A stretch of 64,000 nt of DNA from Plut-88900 sp965116945. GTDB lineage: Bacteria > Chloroflexota > Dehalococcoidia > Plut-88900. Each line of letters starts with the position of its first letter. Within the stretch, counting starts at the first letter, position 1. A program made the position numbers and the translations under genes. This document shows positions 41,730 to 50,570 of this stretch, in pieces. Below the pieces are notes generated by a model that was given only the letters and a program-made list of their open reading frames with translations, did not search any database and was not told the DNA's origin. The stretch is taken from positions 248,001-312,000 of the forward strand of contig OZ220734.1 in NCBI GenBank assembly GCA_965116945.1. The letters are read 5' to 3'.

Positions 41730-42838
41730 CGGTCTACGTCTCCCAGCACGATGTCTATGGAGCCTAGGATGACCACAGCGTCGGCGACGTAGGACCCGAT
41801 TAGCATATGCCGCAGAGCAACGAGGTTGCAGAATGAAGGGGTCCTCATCTTGATCCTATGAGGTTTGTCTTTGCCATCGCTTACCAAGTAGACGCCCATT
41901 TCCCCGCGGGGGTTTTCGGTACGGACGTAGACGTCACCCCTGGGAGGTCGGAGGGTGCGGGGGGTCTTGGCCATGATCGGGCCCTGGGGCATCCGGGCCA
42001 CGGCCTGCTTCACGATCTTGAGGGACTCCCACATCTCCTCCATGCGGACCATGTAGCGGTCGAAGCAGTCACCGGAGGCGCCGACAGGGACGTTGAAGTC
42101 GAATTCCGGGTACATGAGATAGGGGTCGTCCTTGCGCAGGTCGTAGGTGGAACCGGAGGCGCGGAGGTTCGGGCCGGTCACACCGAAGTCGATGGCCGTC
42201 TCAGCATCGATTAGCCCGACTCCGAGGGTGCGCTCCAAGAAAAGCTCGTTTTTGGAGAGGAGTGCTTCGCACTCGGTGATGCCTTTTTCGAGCATCGGGA
42301 ATAAGGAGTCGAGGCGCTGGTTAAAGTCATCGGGGAGATCCCTATAGACACCGCCGACGCGGAAGTAGCCGTGCATCATGCGGGCGCCGCTAACGGACTC
42401 GAAGAGGGACTGCATCTGCTCCCGCTCACGGAAGCCGTAGAGGAAAGGCGTGACTGCACCGCAGTCGGCGCCGAAGGCGCCGTAGAAGAGGAGGTGGCTG
42501 GCTATGCGATTCAGTTCGCACATTACGAGGCGGATGTACTGGGCACGTTCGGGGACTTCAAGGCCCATCAGTTTTTCGACGGCCATGACGTAAGGGAGCT
42601 CGTTGTTGAAGGAGGAAACGTAGTCGAGCCTGTCAAATAGGTCTACTATCTGTCGATAGTCCTCGGCTTCGCACAGCTTCTCCGAGCCCCGGTGCAAGTA
42701 GCCGATGTGAGGCTGAACATCGACGATGTTCTCCCCGTCTACGGTGAGGACCATGCGGAAGACACCATGGGTGCTGGGGTGCTGGGGCCCCATGTTGAGC
42801 ATCATGTCGACGGTGTCGAGGGATTGGTCGATGGTCAC
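41726..42838 (-). CDS. nuoD: NADH-quinone oxidoreductase subunit D
   Basis: The 370-residue product has the 49-kDa subunit marks: MGPQHPSTHGVFRMVL with the quinone-site His, IGYLHRGSEKLCE, DYVSSFNNELPYVMAVE with the quinone-site Tyr, and the C-terminal ILGSIDIVLGDVDR. It lies slightly below the usual 400 residues because the N-terminus is short. It overlaps nuoC and nuoH by 4 bp at each end. Confidence 0.97.
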   Translation of the reverse strand: MTIDQSLDTVDMMLNMGPQHPSTHGVFRMVLTVDGENIVDVQPHIGYLHRGSEKLCEAEDYRQIVDLFDRLDYVSSFNNELPYVMAVEKLMGLEVPERAQYIRLVMCELNRIASHLLFYGAFGADCGAVTPFLYGFREREQMQSLFESVSGARMMHGYFRVGGVYRDLPDDFNQRLDSLFPMLEKGITECEALLSKNELFLERTLGVGLIDAETAIDFGVTGPNLRASGSTYDLRKDDPYLMYPEFDFNVPVGASGDCFDRYMVRMEEMWESLKIVKQAVARMPQGPIMAKTPRTLRPPRGDVYVRTENPRGEMGVYLVSDGKDKPHRIKMRTPSFCNLVALRHMLIGSYVADAVVILGSIDIVLGDVDR

Positions 42839-43353
42839 TGTGGCACCTTGATGTCGTCGGGGATTTGGATTTCGGAGAAGGGGTATTCCTTGCGGCCGGG
42901 GAATCCTTCGAAGCCATCCCAGAGGAGGAGAGGTCTGGGGTCTGGGTGACCGGAGTAGGTCACGCCGAAGAGTTCGGCGTTTTCCCTCTCAAACCATTCG
43001 GCGGCACGCCATACCGAAGACACTGATTCGAATACCGGGTTGTCCTTCGGGGCGTCGGCTTTGAATACAGCGCTGTGCTTCAGGGCCGTGGAATACAGGT
43101 GGTACACAGTCTGAAAGGTCTCGTCGTATTCGACGAGGGACTGGCAACCGAGAAGGTCGAAGCTAAGCCTCGGGTCTTGCTTAGCGGCAAGGCAGATGCG
43201 TCCGGCATCGTTGGGGGCAATGGGCATTTCGACCTGGTTAAGGTTGAGGATAGGAGCAGAGTCAGGGAAGACTTCTTTCAAAAGGTCAAGGGTCGCGAGA
43301 GCCCTGGGGTCGGGGGGTGGGGGCGGTGGCCCCTTTTTGCCTTTCGGCGGCAT
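42835..43353 (-). CDS. nuoC: NADH-quinone oxidoreductase subunit C
   Basis: The 172-residue product shows the 30-kDa subunit end: SVSSVWRAAEWFERENAELFGVTYSGHPDPRPLLL (key parts WRAAEWFERENAELFGV and GHPDPRPLLL) and FPGRKEYP. The N-terminus is a run of Lys, Gly and six Pro (PPKGKKGPPPPPPDP) that I have not seen in most NuoC. It docks on NuoD. Confidence 0.94.
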   Translation of the reverse strand: MPPKGKKGPPPPPPDPRALATLDLLKEVFPDSAPILNLNQVEMPIAPNDAGRICLAAKQDPRLSFDLLGCQSLVEYDETFQTVYHLYSTALKHSAVFKADAPKDNPVFESVSSVWRAAEWFERENAELFGVTYSGHPDPRPLLLWDGFEGFPGRKEYPFSEIQIPDDIKVPQ

Positions 43354-43355
43354 GT

Positions 43356-43874
43356 TTACGTACCAGCCTCCCCGCGCTCACGCATGATCTTCTCCTGGAG
43401 TTTTATGATGCCGTCCATGAGGGCCTCGGGGCGGGGGGGACAGCCGGGGACGTAGACATCTACGGGGATAATCTTGTCGACACCCATTACTACGGAGTAG
43501 GACTTCTGGTAGGGGCCTCCGGCACTGGCACAGCTGCCCATGGCGATGACCCATTTTGGAGAAGGCATCTGCTCATAGAGGAGCTTGATGGGCTCTTCCA
43601 TCTTCTTGACCACGGTGCCGGCGACAATCATCAGGTCCGATTGGCGGGGGGAGGGCCACGGGACGATGCCAAACCGGTCCAAGTCATGATGGGACATGAA
43701 GGTGCTGATCATCTCGATGGCACAGCAGGCGAGGCCGAACTGCAAAGGCCAGAGGGAAGACTTGCGGGCCATGGCAAATATCTGATCAGCCTTGGCGGTT
43801 ATCACGCCGGGAGCCGCGGACTTGAAGAGGCTCTTGCCGGGCCAGTTGCGTCGGGAGCCGGGGGTTATTTCCAA
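43356..43874 (-). CDS. nuoB: NADH-quinone oxidoreductase subunit B
   Basis: The 172-residue product binds cluster N2 through the Cys pair in GLACCAIEM and the Cys of AMGSCASAGG and YVPGCPPRPEAL. GTVVKKMEEPIKLLYEQMP is the family core. The start overlaps the nuoA stop by 10 bp. It hands electrons to the quinone. Confidence 0.97.
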   Translation of the reverse strand: MEITPGSRRNWPGKSLFKSAAPGVITAKADQIFAMARKSSLWPLQFGLACCAIEMISTFMSHHDLDRFGIVPWPSPRQSDLMIVAGTVVKKMEEPIKLLYEQMPSPKWVIAMGSCASAGGPYQKSYSVVMGVDKIIPVDVYVPGCPPRPEALMDGIIKLQEKIMRERGEAGT

Positions 43875-44233
43875 CGAAGCATCCCCTTACGCCAGCTGTA
43901 GAGCAGGCCGAAGAGCAGGATGGCGATGAAGAGCATCATTTCGTAGAAGATGATGGGGCCGTTGGTCTTGAAGATAACCGCCCAGGGGAAGAGGAATGCG
44001 GCCTCGACGTCAAAGATGAGGAAGAGGATGGCGAAGACGTAGTAGCGGATGTGGATCTGGGACCAGAAGCGGCCCACGGGCGGGATGCCGCATTCGTAAG
44101 GCATGTCCTTGGCCTCTGACTTGCTCTTGGGAGCGAGGAGCATGGAGGCGAGGAAACCGAATAGCACCATCAAAGTCCCTGCAATGACGGCGATGAGGAC
44201 TGCGGTGTATTCGAGGGAGTATTGTTCCGGCAC
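43865..44233 (-). CDS. nuoA: NADH-quinone oxidoreductase subunit A
   Basis: The 122-residue product begins at GTG 44233. Its three helices are clear and the conserved loop reads MPYECGIPPVGRFWSQIHIRYYVFAILFLIFDVEAAF (key parts YECGIPP and RYYVFAILFLIFDVE). It is the first gene of the 11-gene operon nuoABCDHIJKLMN; the nuoEFG NADH-oxidising module is absent. Confidence 0.96.
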   Translation of the reverse strand: MPEQYSLEYTAVLIAVIAGTLMVLFGFLASMLLAPKSKSEAKDMPYECGIPPVGRFWSQIHIRYYVFAILFLIFDVEAAFLFPWAVIFKTNGPIIFYEMMLFIAILLFGLLYSWRKGMLRWK

Positions 44234-44361
44234 TAGCCTTAGTTCGGTATCCAGGGCTCAGGGGCGGAGTCCAGTGTCATTTCCTCGCGCTCAGAGCCAT
44301 ATAGTTCGGTGTCAGCCCGGGGTACACAACCCACTCATTAACAGAGCGGAGTCGGAACTGA

Positions 44362-44391
44362 AATATACCAATCAGGCAGGCTGAACGTCAA
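44362..44391 (-). promoter_or_regulatory. nuo operon promoter
   Basis: On the minus strand TTGACG (44386-44391) and TATATT (44362-44367) are 18 bp apart, about 130 bp before nuoA. The leader is thus long, but I see no riboswitch-like fold in it. Confidence 0.6.
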
Positions 44392-44432
44392 GGAAGGGTC
44401 AGCTTTTGAAGGGTCGGAAACTTGAGGAATTG

Positions 44433-44729
44433 TCAGCCAATGAGAGCCTTGATGAAGAGCCCAATGCCGTAACAGCCGATAAAGACTGGCACCATTCCGA
44501 TGCTCGGGCGGATGCTTCGTTCGGTTTTTTCGAGGTAAAGGCGGGCAATGGCGGTAAGGACGAGGATGGTGATAATGATTGCGGTGATAGTTGTGACGCC
44601 AAGGAGGATGCCGACGATCAGGCCAGCAACGGCCCAGATGGAGATCTCCAAGTTGGGGTGAAGGAAGCCGAGAGGGGATGGGGTTTGGGCGGAACCGCGA
44701 GACTTTTGGGACTTTCTATTCTTGGTCAA
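44433..44729 (-). CDS. Small membrane protein downstream of tmk
   Basis: TTG 44729 overlaps the tmk stop as TTGA and gives 98 residues; an ATG at 44798 would overlap tmk by 73 bp. A basic, Ser-rich N-terminus (KNRKSQKSRGS) precedes two long hydrophobic stretches (ISIWAVAGLIVGILLGVTT, AIIITILVLTAIARLYLE) and a third at the C-terminus (VPVFIGCYGIGLFIKALIG). I recognise no family. Confidence 0.6.
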   Translation of the reverse strand: MTKNRKSQKSRGSAQTPSPLGFLHPNLEISIWAVAGLIVGILLGVTTITAIIITILVLTAIARLYLEKTERSIRPSIGMVPVFIGCYGIGLFIKALIG

Positions 44730-45448
44730 ATCAGTCTTCCAGTGTCCAAGGTTTGCCGGCTTTCCATGTCCGCTATGGCCGCTCGAACCCGTTTCCAAAT
44801 TAGCAGTTCAATATTATCGGCGGACTGGCTAGCATCGACCACCATCCAGCGCTCGGGGTTTCTTTTTGCCAGTTTCAAATAGCCTTCACGGACTTTCTTG
44901 TGGAAGGTCATGGTCTTGATCTCAAACTTGCTCTGTCCTTCTTCGTAGTAGCGGGGTTTGACGGATTGGGAGTCCGGGTCAGCATCCAAGGGGAGGCGGG
45001 GAGTGCGGCGGGGAAGTGCTTGTTCCGGGTCCATGTCCAAGAGAATGGTCAGATCGGGCATGATTTCCCGTGTTGCAATCAGGTTTATGGCTTGAATCTG
45101 GTCCAGGGTCGGGCGACCCTTGGCCCCTTCGTATCCATACCCCTGATAAACGGTTGTCGAGTCTGCGTAGCGATCAACTATAACTATGGCACCCTGCTGA
45201 AGCTCGGGTTCAATGCGGCTGGAGACGAGCTGAGCCCTCGCGGCGGAAAAAAGAAAGAGCTCGGTGGTCGGGGTGAGGGAGGTATCCCCCTTTATCAGTG
45301 GCCTCAGGTGATCTCCCAGGGGAGTGCCACCCGGTTCGTGAAGGTTGAAGCACCTGTAGCTCATGCCCTGGAGGCGCCTATAGAGTCTTTCGGCCTGAGC
45401 CGACTTGCCGGTGGCTTCGCCACCTTCGAAGGAGATAAAAAGTCCCAT
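44726..45448 (-). CDS. tmk: Thymidylate kinase
   Basis: The 240-residue product has P-loop FEGGEATGKSAQAERLYRRL, the DRY motif in IVIVDRYADSTTVYQGYG, and the lid region. It phosphorylates dTMP to dTDP. The lid segment PRLPLDADPDSQSVKPRYYEE is longer than in E. coli and holds a basic lead-in RRTPR. It lies 18 bp after the R3H ATPase gene. Confidence 0.95.
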   Translation of the reverse strand: MGLFISFEGGEATGKSAQAERLYRRLQGMSYRCFNLHEPGGTPLGDHLRPLIKGDTSLTPTTELFLFSAARAQLVSSRIEPELQQGAIVIVDRYADSTTVYQGYGYEGAKGRPTLDQIQAINLIATREIMPDLTILLDMDPEQALPRRTPRLPLDADPDSQSVKPRYYEEGQSKFEIKTMTFHKKVREGYLKLAKRNPERWMVVDASQSADNIELLIWKRVRAAIADMESRQTLDTGRLI

Positions 45449-45466
45449 CAGGCGGTGCCTCCCCGG

Positions 45467-47026
45467 CTAATAGGGGGCTGGGTTCCTTCTGGACGGCACG
45501 CTACCGGGTTTGGCGATGTTGACGTGGCGCCAAGGGTCAGTACCGACGCTATAGGATGAGAGGTTGGAACGCTCAGCAGTCTGGTGCTGCAGGCGTCGGA
45601 TGAAGCTGCCCTGCGGGCTTAGGGATACAGAATCCTCTCCAGTCTCAATCATACGGACGGCATCCTCGGCCTCACGGATAGCTGCGTTAATGCCGTCGCC
45701 CTGCTTTTCAAGGCCGAATACCGACATTAGGTACTGCTCTATCTGGGTTACGCTGCTGCGGCGCAACACGAAGATCGGTACACCCTCAGCTTCTGCCGCC
45801 CTGAGGGCCTGGGGTCTCTTGCGGTAGTAGGTCTTGGTGGTAATAACGACATCAGCGTCACGAAAGCCATCGACCAAGCTTACCGGCAATTTCAGCTTTT
45901 TGATGACGCTTTCCAGGCGGCCGCGATTGACGCCAAAGGAGTATATCCGGGAGATTCCAGCGAGTGTTTTCGGCTTCCGCGCGGGGGACGAGGATGGTGT
46001 GGGGACAACTTCATGGACAGCGTCCTTCTTTCCGATGGACCCGTCTTCCTCCAGCCAACGTTCTTCGGGGGCGGCGGGTTTCTGGCGAAGGGTGGAGTCC
46101 ACGGTTGCGGCGACGTTCGGATGGACAGCGACCTTATCCCAACTCTGGATTTCGACGACTATTTCGAATGTCGGGGGGGCCTTTCGCTCCAGAATAGACT
46201 TCTGGGTGCCCCGGCGTCGGGCTTCATCATCGCCCAAGGTAACGGACTGGATGCCGCCGATGAGGTCCGAGAGGGTGGGGTTCAGGACGAGGTTGTCGAG
46301 GTTGTTGCCATGGGCGGTGGCTACGAGCTGAACGCCTCTTTCGCCGATGGTTCGGGCGGCGGTAGCTTCGAGTTCGGTGCCGATTTCGTCGATGATAATG
46401 ACTTCGGGCATGTGGTTTTCGACGGCCTCGATCATAACGGCGTGCTGGAGGGAGGGGGTGGGGACCTGGAGACGTCTAGCACGACCGATGGCGGGGTGGG
46501 GGATGTCGCCATCGCCTGCAATTTCGTTGGATGTGTCGACGATCACGACGCGTTTGCGCATGTCGTCCGCCAGGACTCGGGCGACCTCGCGGAGCATTGT
46601 GGTCTTGCCAACACCCGGCCTACCAAGGAGCAGAATGCTCTTGCCGGACCTGACCAGGTCTTCAATTATGGTGATGGTGCCGTATACGGCCCTACCTACA
46701 CGGCAGGTGAGACCTACGATCTTGCCCTTGCGGTTCCTGAGGGCTGAGATGCGGTGCAGGGTCCTTTCGATTCCAGCGCGATTATCGTCCCCGAAGCTGC
46801 CGATACCTTGGGCAACGTAGTCGATGTCATCTTGAGAGACCTCGGACTCACAGAGGTGTGCCTCTCCTGTTGGGAAGCGGGCCTCGGGCTTGCGTCCAAG
46901 GTCCATAACTACCTCAAGCAGGTCTTTGGCGTCCGGTCTGAGTCTGAGGGGTTGCTGTAGGTGCGAGGGAAGGGCCTGAAGAAGGGCTCCCAAGTCATCC
47001 GTAATCTGCTTTTCTGTCACGGTCAT
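45467..47026 (-). CDS. R3H domain ATPase, Ycf45/SpoIIIAA-like
   Basis: The 519-residue product has an N-terminal segment starting DDLGALLQALPSHLQQPL, an ATPase core with Walker A LLLGRPGVGKTTMLREVAR and Walker B EVIIIDEIGTELEATAART, and a C-terminal R3H domain ending near LQHQTAERSNLSSYSVG. Proteins of this shape include chloroplast Ycf45 and SpoIIIAA relatives; R3H domains bind single-stranded nucleic acid. It lies in a run with pdxS, pdxT and tmk. The exact role is unknown in any organism I can name. Confidence 0.88.
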   Translation of the reverse strand: MTVTEKQITDDLGALLQALPSHLQQPLRLRPDAKDLLEVVMDLGRKPEARFPTGEAHLCESEVSQDDIDYVAQGIGSFGDDNRAGIERTLHRISALRNRKGKIVGLTCRVGRAVYGTITIIEDLVRSGKSILLLGRPGVGKTTMLREVARVLADDMRKRVVIVDTSNEIAGDGDIPHPAIGRARRLQVPTPSLQHAVMIEAVENHMPEVIIIDEIGTELEATAARTIGERGVQLVATAHGNNLDNLVLNPTLSDLIGGIQSVTLGDDEARRRGTQKSILERKAPPTFEIVVEIQSWDKVAVHPNVAATVDSTLRQKPAAPEERWLEEDGSIGKKDAVHEVVPTPSSSPARKPKTLAGISRIYSFGVNRGRLESVIKKLKLPVSLVDGFRDADVVITTKTYYRKRPQALRAAEAEGVPIFVLRRSSVTQIEQYLMSVFGLEKQGDGINAAIREAEDAVRMIETGEDSVSLSPQGSFIRRLQHQTAERSNLSSYSVGTDPWRHVNIAKPGSVPSRRNPAPY

Positions 47027-47039
47027 CCCTTGTTGGTTG

Positions 47040-47975
47040 CTATTCGGCGCCTATAGGAACCAGCGACGGCCTCTTAATCCTAGCAGTGACTTTTCTCACG
47101 GCCCTAGAATACTCTTCAGATAGAGTATAGCCCCGAGATTCCAAAGCAACCATCAGGGAGGTTGCGAACTCCGTGGCGAGGCACATAACGGTGTCCAAAT
47201 GGCTCAGGCGACTTTCCACCATGGGGAGAACGTCATCGAAGGAAACTGGGGCCCCGGGCCTGAGCATGATATTGAAGTACCCCAAGCGCCCTTGCTGCCG
47301 GATTCCGGCCCAGCCTATGACCTGCCCATGGTGAAGGACGAGAAATTGACCAGCGTTGCGCCCCTGCCAATTGCGATTTCGGGTCTGCTTCCAGTGCTCC
47401 AATGTCTGCCCTTCGACCTCCCTAACATGGAAGGGGAAAACGGAGTTGTAGATCTGGTAGACGCTGAACTCATTGTCGCGGGTCACGGATTCCAATGTAA
47501 CTCCAGGTAGGCGAGGTCCGGCAGGACGCGTTCCCTGAAGATCCTTGCAGTAGAGGTATTCTCGAAGGTAGAAGGAGAATCCTGCTGCGCTAACGCTATT
47601 TCGGCAAGGACTTGCGCCGACGATCCTCAAGAAGAGTCGGTCGACGCCCTTTTGGCCTGCGTTGAGGGTTAACCCGTTGAGCAGGCCCGTGATGGAGCTC
47701 CGGGCCTCAGGGGCCGAGGCCAGAGAGTTTATCTCCCAAACAGTGGAACTACCGAGGTCCTGGGCGAGTGCAATGCCCTTGATCTTCAGGCCCCGGGTCT
47801 GGACGCAGGTGTACCTACGGGGCGCCACACCCAGCAGGGGCTTGGGCGACAGAACTTCCTTCATGCAGAGTCGGGCGGGGCCAAGTTTCCTGTGGGGTTT
47901 TGCGAGGTTCGGGAATTGGCCCATTCCGGAGAAGGCCAGCCTGATGAGATCGAAGGGGTTAAAACTCCGTATCAT
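47040..47975 (-). CDS. Hypothetical protein, GNAT acetyltransferase-like
   Basis: The 311-residue product has a basic N-terminal region and a C-terminal half that reads like an N-acetyltransferase: ESVTRDNEFSVYQIYNSVFP, then GQFLVLHHGQVIGWAGIRQQG, which fits strands 4-5 of the GNAT fold. The R-x-x-G-x-G/A acetyl-CoA motif is not clearly present. It is 38 bp after pdxT and 13 bp before the R3H ATPase gene, so it is likely cotranscribed. Confidence 0.6.
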   Translation of the reverse strand: MIRSFNPFDLIRLAFSGMGQFPNLAKPHRKLGPARLCMKEVLSPKPLLGVAPRRYTCVQTRGLKIKGIALAQDLGSSTVWEINSLASAPEARSSITGLLNGLTLNAGQKGVDRLFLRIVGASPCRNSVSAAGFSFYLREYLYCKDLQGTRPAGPRLPGVTLESVTRDNEFSVYQIYNSVFPFHVREVEGQTLEHWKQTRNRNWQGRNAGQFLVLHHGQVIGWAGIRQQGRLGYFNIMLRPGAPVSFDDVLPMVESRLSHLDTVMCLATEFATSLMVALESRGYTLSEEYSRAVRKVTARIKRPSLVPIGAE

Positions 47976-48013
47976 CTTCGCGAGAAGCTGCGTTGCCCAG
48001 TATGCACTATTTC

Positions 48014-48601
48014 CTAGTCCGGCCCTTCATTACGGCCCATCTGCAAGAACAAATTGTGGATCCGGGTGTCTTCAGTTAATTCAGGATGGAAGGATGTGAC
48101 AAGTACGTTGTCTTGCCGGGCAGCAACAGGAGTGCCGTCATTCAGGCTGGAAATGAGTTCCACGTCGGGGCCGATCCGTTCGATCCACGGAGCACGGATA
48201 AAGACGGCATGGAAAGGAAGACCGCCGATGGCGGGGACGGGCAGGTCGGCCTCGAAGCTGTCGATTTGAGATCCGAAGGCGTTTCTCCTGACGTCCAAGT
48301 CTATAAGGTCCATAGGAACCAGGACATCTCCGACTACGTGTCGAGACGAGACTATCATGCCTGCACAGGTGCCCCAGAGGGGTCTACCGGATTGCACGAA
48401 CTGTTTAATTGGGTCCACCAAGCCATAGATATCCATCAACTTGGTGATGGTGGTGCTTTCGCCGCCGGGAATGACGAGGGCGTCGACCTCATCCAGTTGG
48501 TGGGGTAGCCTGATTTCGGGGGCCTGAACTCCCAAGTCCCCAAAAATCTTGCAGTGCTCGGCGAAATCTCCCTGGATAGCCAGGACTCCTACCTTCTCCA
48601 T
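48014..48601 (-). CDS. pdxT: Glutaminase subunit of PLP synthase
   Basis: The 195-residue product is PdxT: VGVLAIQGDFAEH, PGGESTTITKLM, the nucleophile Cys in PLWGTCAGMI, and the His-Glu pair in TSFHPELTEDTRIH. It frees ammonia from glutamine for PdxS. Its start is 23 bp after the pdxS stop, on the same strand. Confidence 0.96.
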   Translation of the reverse strand: MEKVGVLAIQGDFAEHCKIFGDLGVQAPEIRLPHQLDEVDALVIPGGESTTITKLMDIYGLVDPIKQFVQSGRPLWGTCAGMIVSSRHVVGDVLVPMDLIDLDVRRNAFGSQIDSFEADLPVPAIGGLPFHAVFIRAPWIERIGPDVELISSLNDGTPVAARQDNVLVTSFHPELTEDTRIHNLFLQMGRNEGPD

Positions 48602-48624
48602 ATGAGAAGGGAAACCCCCCGGGG

Positions 48625-49506
48625 CTACCAGCCCCTAGAAGCCAAGAGAGCCTCTGGTGGGAGGTCCTTGGCGGACATGCCCCTCATCGGTTCGCCCAGG
48701 CCTTCGGAGACGCGAGCTACGATGTCGGCATCCTGGTAGTGGGTGGTGGCTTCGACGATGGCGCGGGCTCGGGGGGCGGGGTCTTCCGACTTGAAGATAC
48801 CGGATCCGACAAAGACGCCCTCTGCGCCGAGCTGCATAACGAGGGCGGCATCGGCGGGGGTGGCAACACCACCGGCACAGAAGTTGACTACCGGAAGTTT
48901 GCCGGTCTCCCTAACCTCTGCGACGAGTTCCCGCGAGGTGCGCATCTCCTCTGCCGCAACGGTGAGCTGGTCATCATCCAGTTCACGCAACTGTTCGATC
49001 CCGCCCAATACGGAGCGGAGGTGATTCACCGCTTCTACGATGTCTCCGGTGCCAGCCTCTCCCTTGGTCCTTATCATGGCAGCGCCTTCATCGATGCGCC
49101 GAAGGGCCTCGCCGAGGTTACGGCAACCACATACGAAGGGGACTCTAAAGTCGTGCTTCCAGACGTGGTGCTTCTCGTCGGCTGGGGTGAGGACCTCTGA
49201 TTCGTCGATGTAGTCGATGGCGATGGCTTCGAGGACCTGGGCCTCTGCGAAGTGGCCGATGCGGCATTTAGCCATAACCGGGATGGTGACGGCTTCCTTG
49301 ATGTTCTTGATGATCCGGGGATCCGACATCCTAGCGACGCCACCATCCTTCCGGATGTCGGCGGGGACCCGTTCCAAGGCCATTACGGCGCATGCGCCAG
49401 CGTCCTCAGCGATCTTGGCCTGCTCTGCATTGACGACGTCCATAATGACACCGCCCTTGAGCATCTGCGCGAGTCCTGCCTTAACCTTCCAAGTCCCCTT
49501 TTCCAT
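48625..49506 (-). CDS. pdxS: PLP synthase subunit
   Basis: The 293-residue product matches PdxS from the start (GLAQMLKGGVIMDVVNAEQA) through DIRKDGGVARMSDP, KCRIGHFAEAQVLEA and MIRTKGEAGTGDIVEAV. It makes pyridoxal 5'-phosphate from ribose 5-phosphate, glyceraldehyde 3-phosphate and ammonia. A strong AAGGAGGGG ribosome site precedes the ATG. A possible -10 (TATGAT) lies about 90 bp upstream. Confidence 0.97.
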   Translation of the reverse strand: MEKGTWKVKAGLAQMLKGGVIMDVVNAEQAKIAEDAGACAVMALERVPADIRKDGGVARMSDPRIIKNIKEAVTIPVMAKCRIGHFAEAQVLEAIAIDYIDESEVLTPADEKHHVWKHDFRVPFVCGCRNLGEALRRIDEGAAMIRTKGEAGTGDIVEAVNHLRSVLGGIEQLRELDDDQLTVAAEEMRTSRELVAEVRETGKLPVVNFCAGGVATPADAALVMQLGAEGVFVGSGIFKSEDPAPRARAIVEATTHYQDADIVARVSEGLGEPMRGMSAKDLPPEALLASRGW

Positions 49507-49628
49507 CTTGTCCCCTCCTTGAGGCCTTTCAGTCAGAATGAATCGAGAGCCGGGTTTTCAACGTGAAAGTGGATTCAATTCTATCATAAAGCTGAGAGCG
49601 TGAAAGCACGTTCCGTTGGGTGTCGGGT

Positions 49629-50570
49629 CTAGTTTCTGGCCGCGCCCACGATGGTGGATAGGGAGTCCAATCCTTCACGCTCCATGTATTTGCCAACGCC
49701 TTCAGCAATCTCTACGCAAGCGCGCGGGTTGGTGAAATTGGCGGTACCAACTTGAACGGCCATAGCTCCGGCCATGATGAATTCCAGAGCGTCCTGGGCG
49801 TTGGCAATTCCGCCCATGCCAACCACGGGAACATCAACTGCGCCAGCTGCCTTGTAGACCATGGCGAGGGCCAAGGGCTTGATGGCGGGCCCCGAGAGCC
49901 CACCGGTTACGGTACTCAAGGCGGGTCTACGCCTAGGAACATCAATGGAGAGGCCGACGAATGTGTTAACGAGGGAGATGCAGTCGGCACCACTGTCCAC
50001 TACGGCCCTGCATATCTGCGTGATGTCCGTAACGTTGGGTGTGAGCTTTACCATAACGGGCAGGGATGAAGCTTTCTTGACGGTTTCGGTGACGAGGGCG
50101 GCGGCGTGGGCGTCGACGCCAAATTCCAAACCACCGCGCTCCACGTTGGGACAACCGATGTTGACTTCCAGGGCGCTGATGCCGGGTCGGCCGTCCAGGA
50201 TACGGGCTATTTCGTCGAATTCAGCGACGGTCTCTCCGGAAATGTTAGCAATTACTTTTGTGGGCCAGGCCGCCCAAATGGGGGCGAGTTTTTCTGCGGC
50301 TGCCTCTGCACCGACATTCTGGAGGCCAATGGTATTTAGCAGGCCGGAAGCGGTCTCGGCGAGGCGGGGTTGGGGATTACCGAGGCGCGGGTGTCGGGTG
50401 ATGCCCTTGCAGACTATGCCCCCAATTGAGGCAATGTCTGAGACCTGGCCCAACTCGTTGCCGTAGGCGACGGTTCCGGATGCACCGATGACAGGGTTGG
50501 TAAGTACCAGACCCCCGGGATGCAGGGGAGCGAGATTGACCGACAGGTCCCGTCCTACGGCGGTGGTCAT
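49629..50570 (-). CDS. pyrD: Dihydroorotate dehydrogenase, class 1B
   Basis: The 313-residue product has NPVIGASGTVAYGNEL, the catalytic Cys in LEVNIGCPNVERGG, the Asn-rich SLVNTFVGLSIDVPRRRP, and the FMN phosphate site GMGGIANAQDALEFIMAGA. Class 1B enzymes pass electrons through PyrK to NAD; no pyrK is seen here. Its ATG directly touches the rpoC stop, so it is probably cotranscribed with rpoBC. Confidence 0.95.
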   Translation of the reverse strand: MTTAVGRDLSVNLAPLHPGGLVLTNPVIGASGTVAYGNELGQVSDIASIGGIVCKGITRHPRLGNPQPRLAETASGLLNTIGLQNVGAEAAAEKLAPIWAAWPTKVIANISGETVAEFDEIARILDGRPGISALEVNIGCPNVERGGLEFGVDAHAAALVTETVKKASSLPVMVKLTPNVTDITQICRAVVDSGADCISLVNTFVGLSIDVPRRRPALSTVTGGLSGPAIKPLALAMVYKAAGAVDVPVVGMGGIANAQDALEFIMAGAMAVQVGTANFTNPRACVEIAEGVGKYMEREGLDSLSTIVGAARN

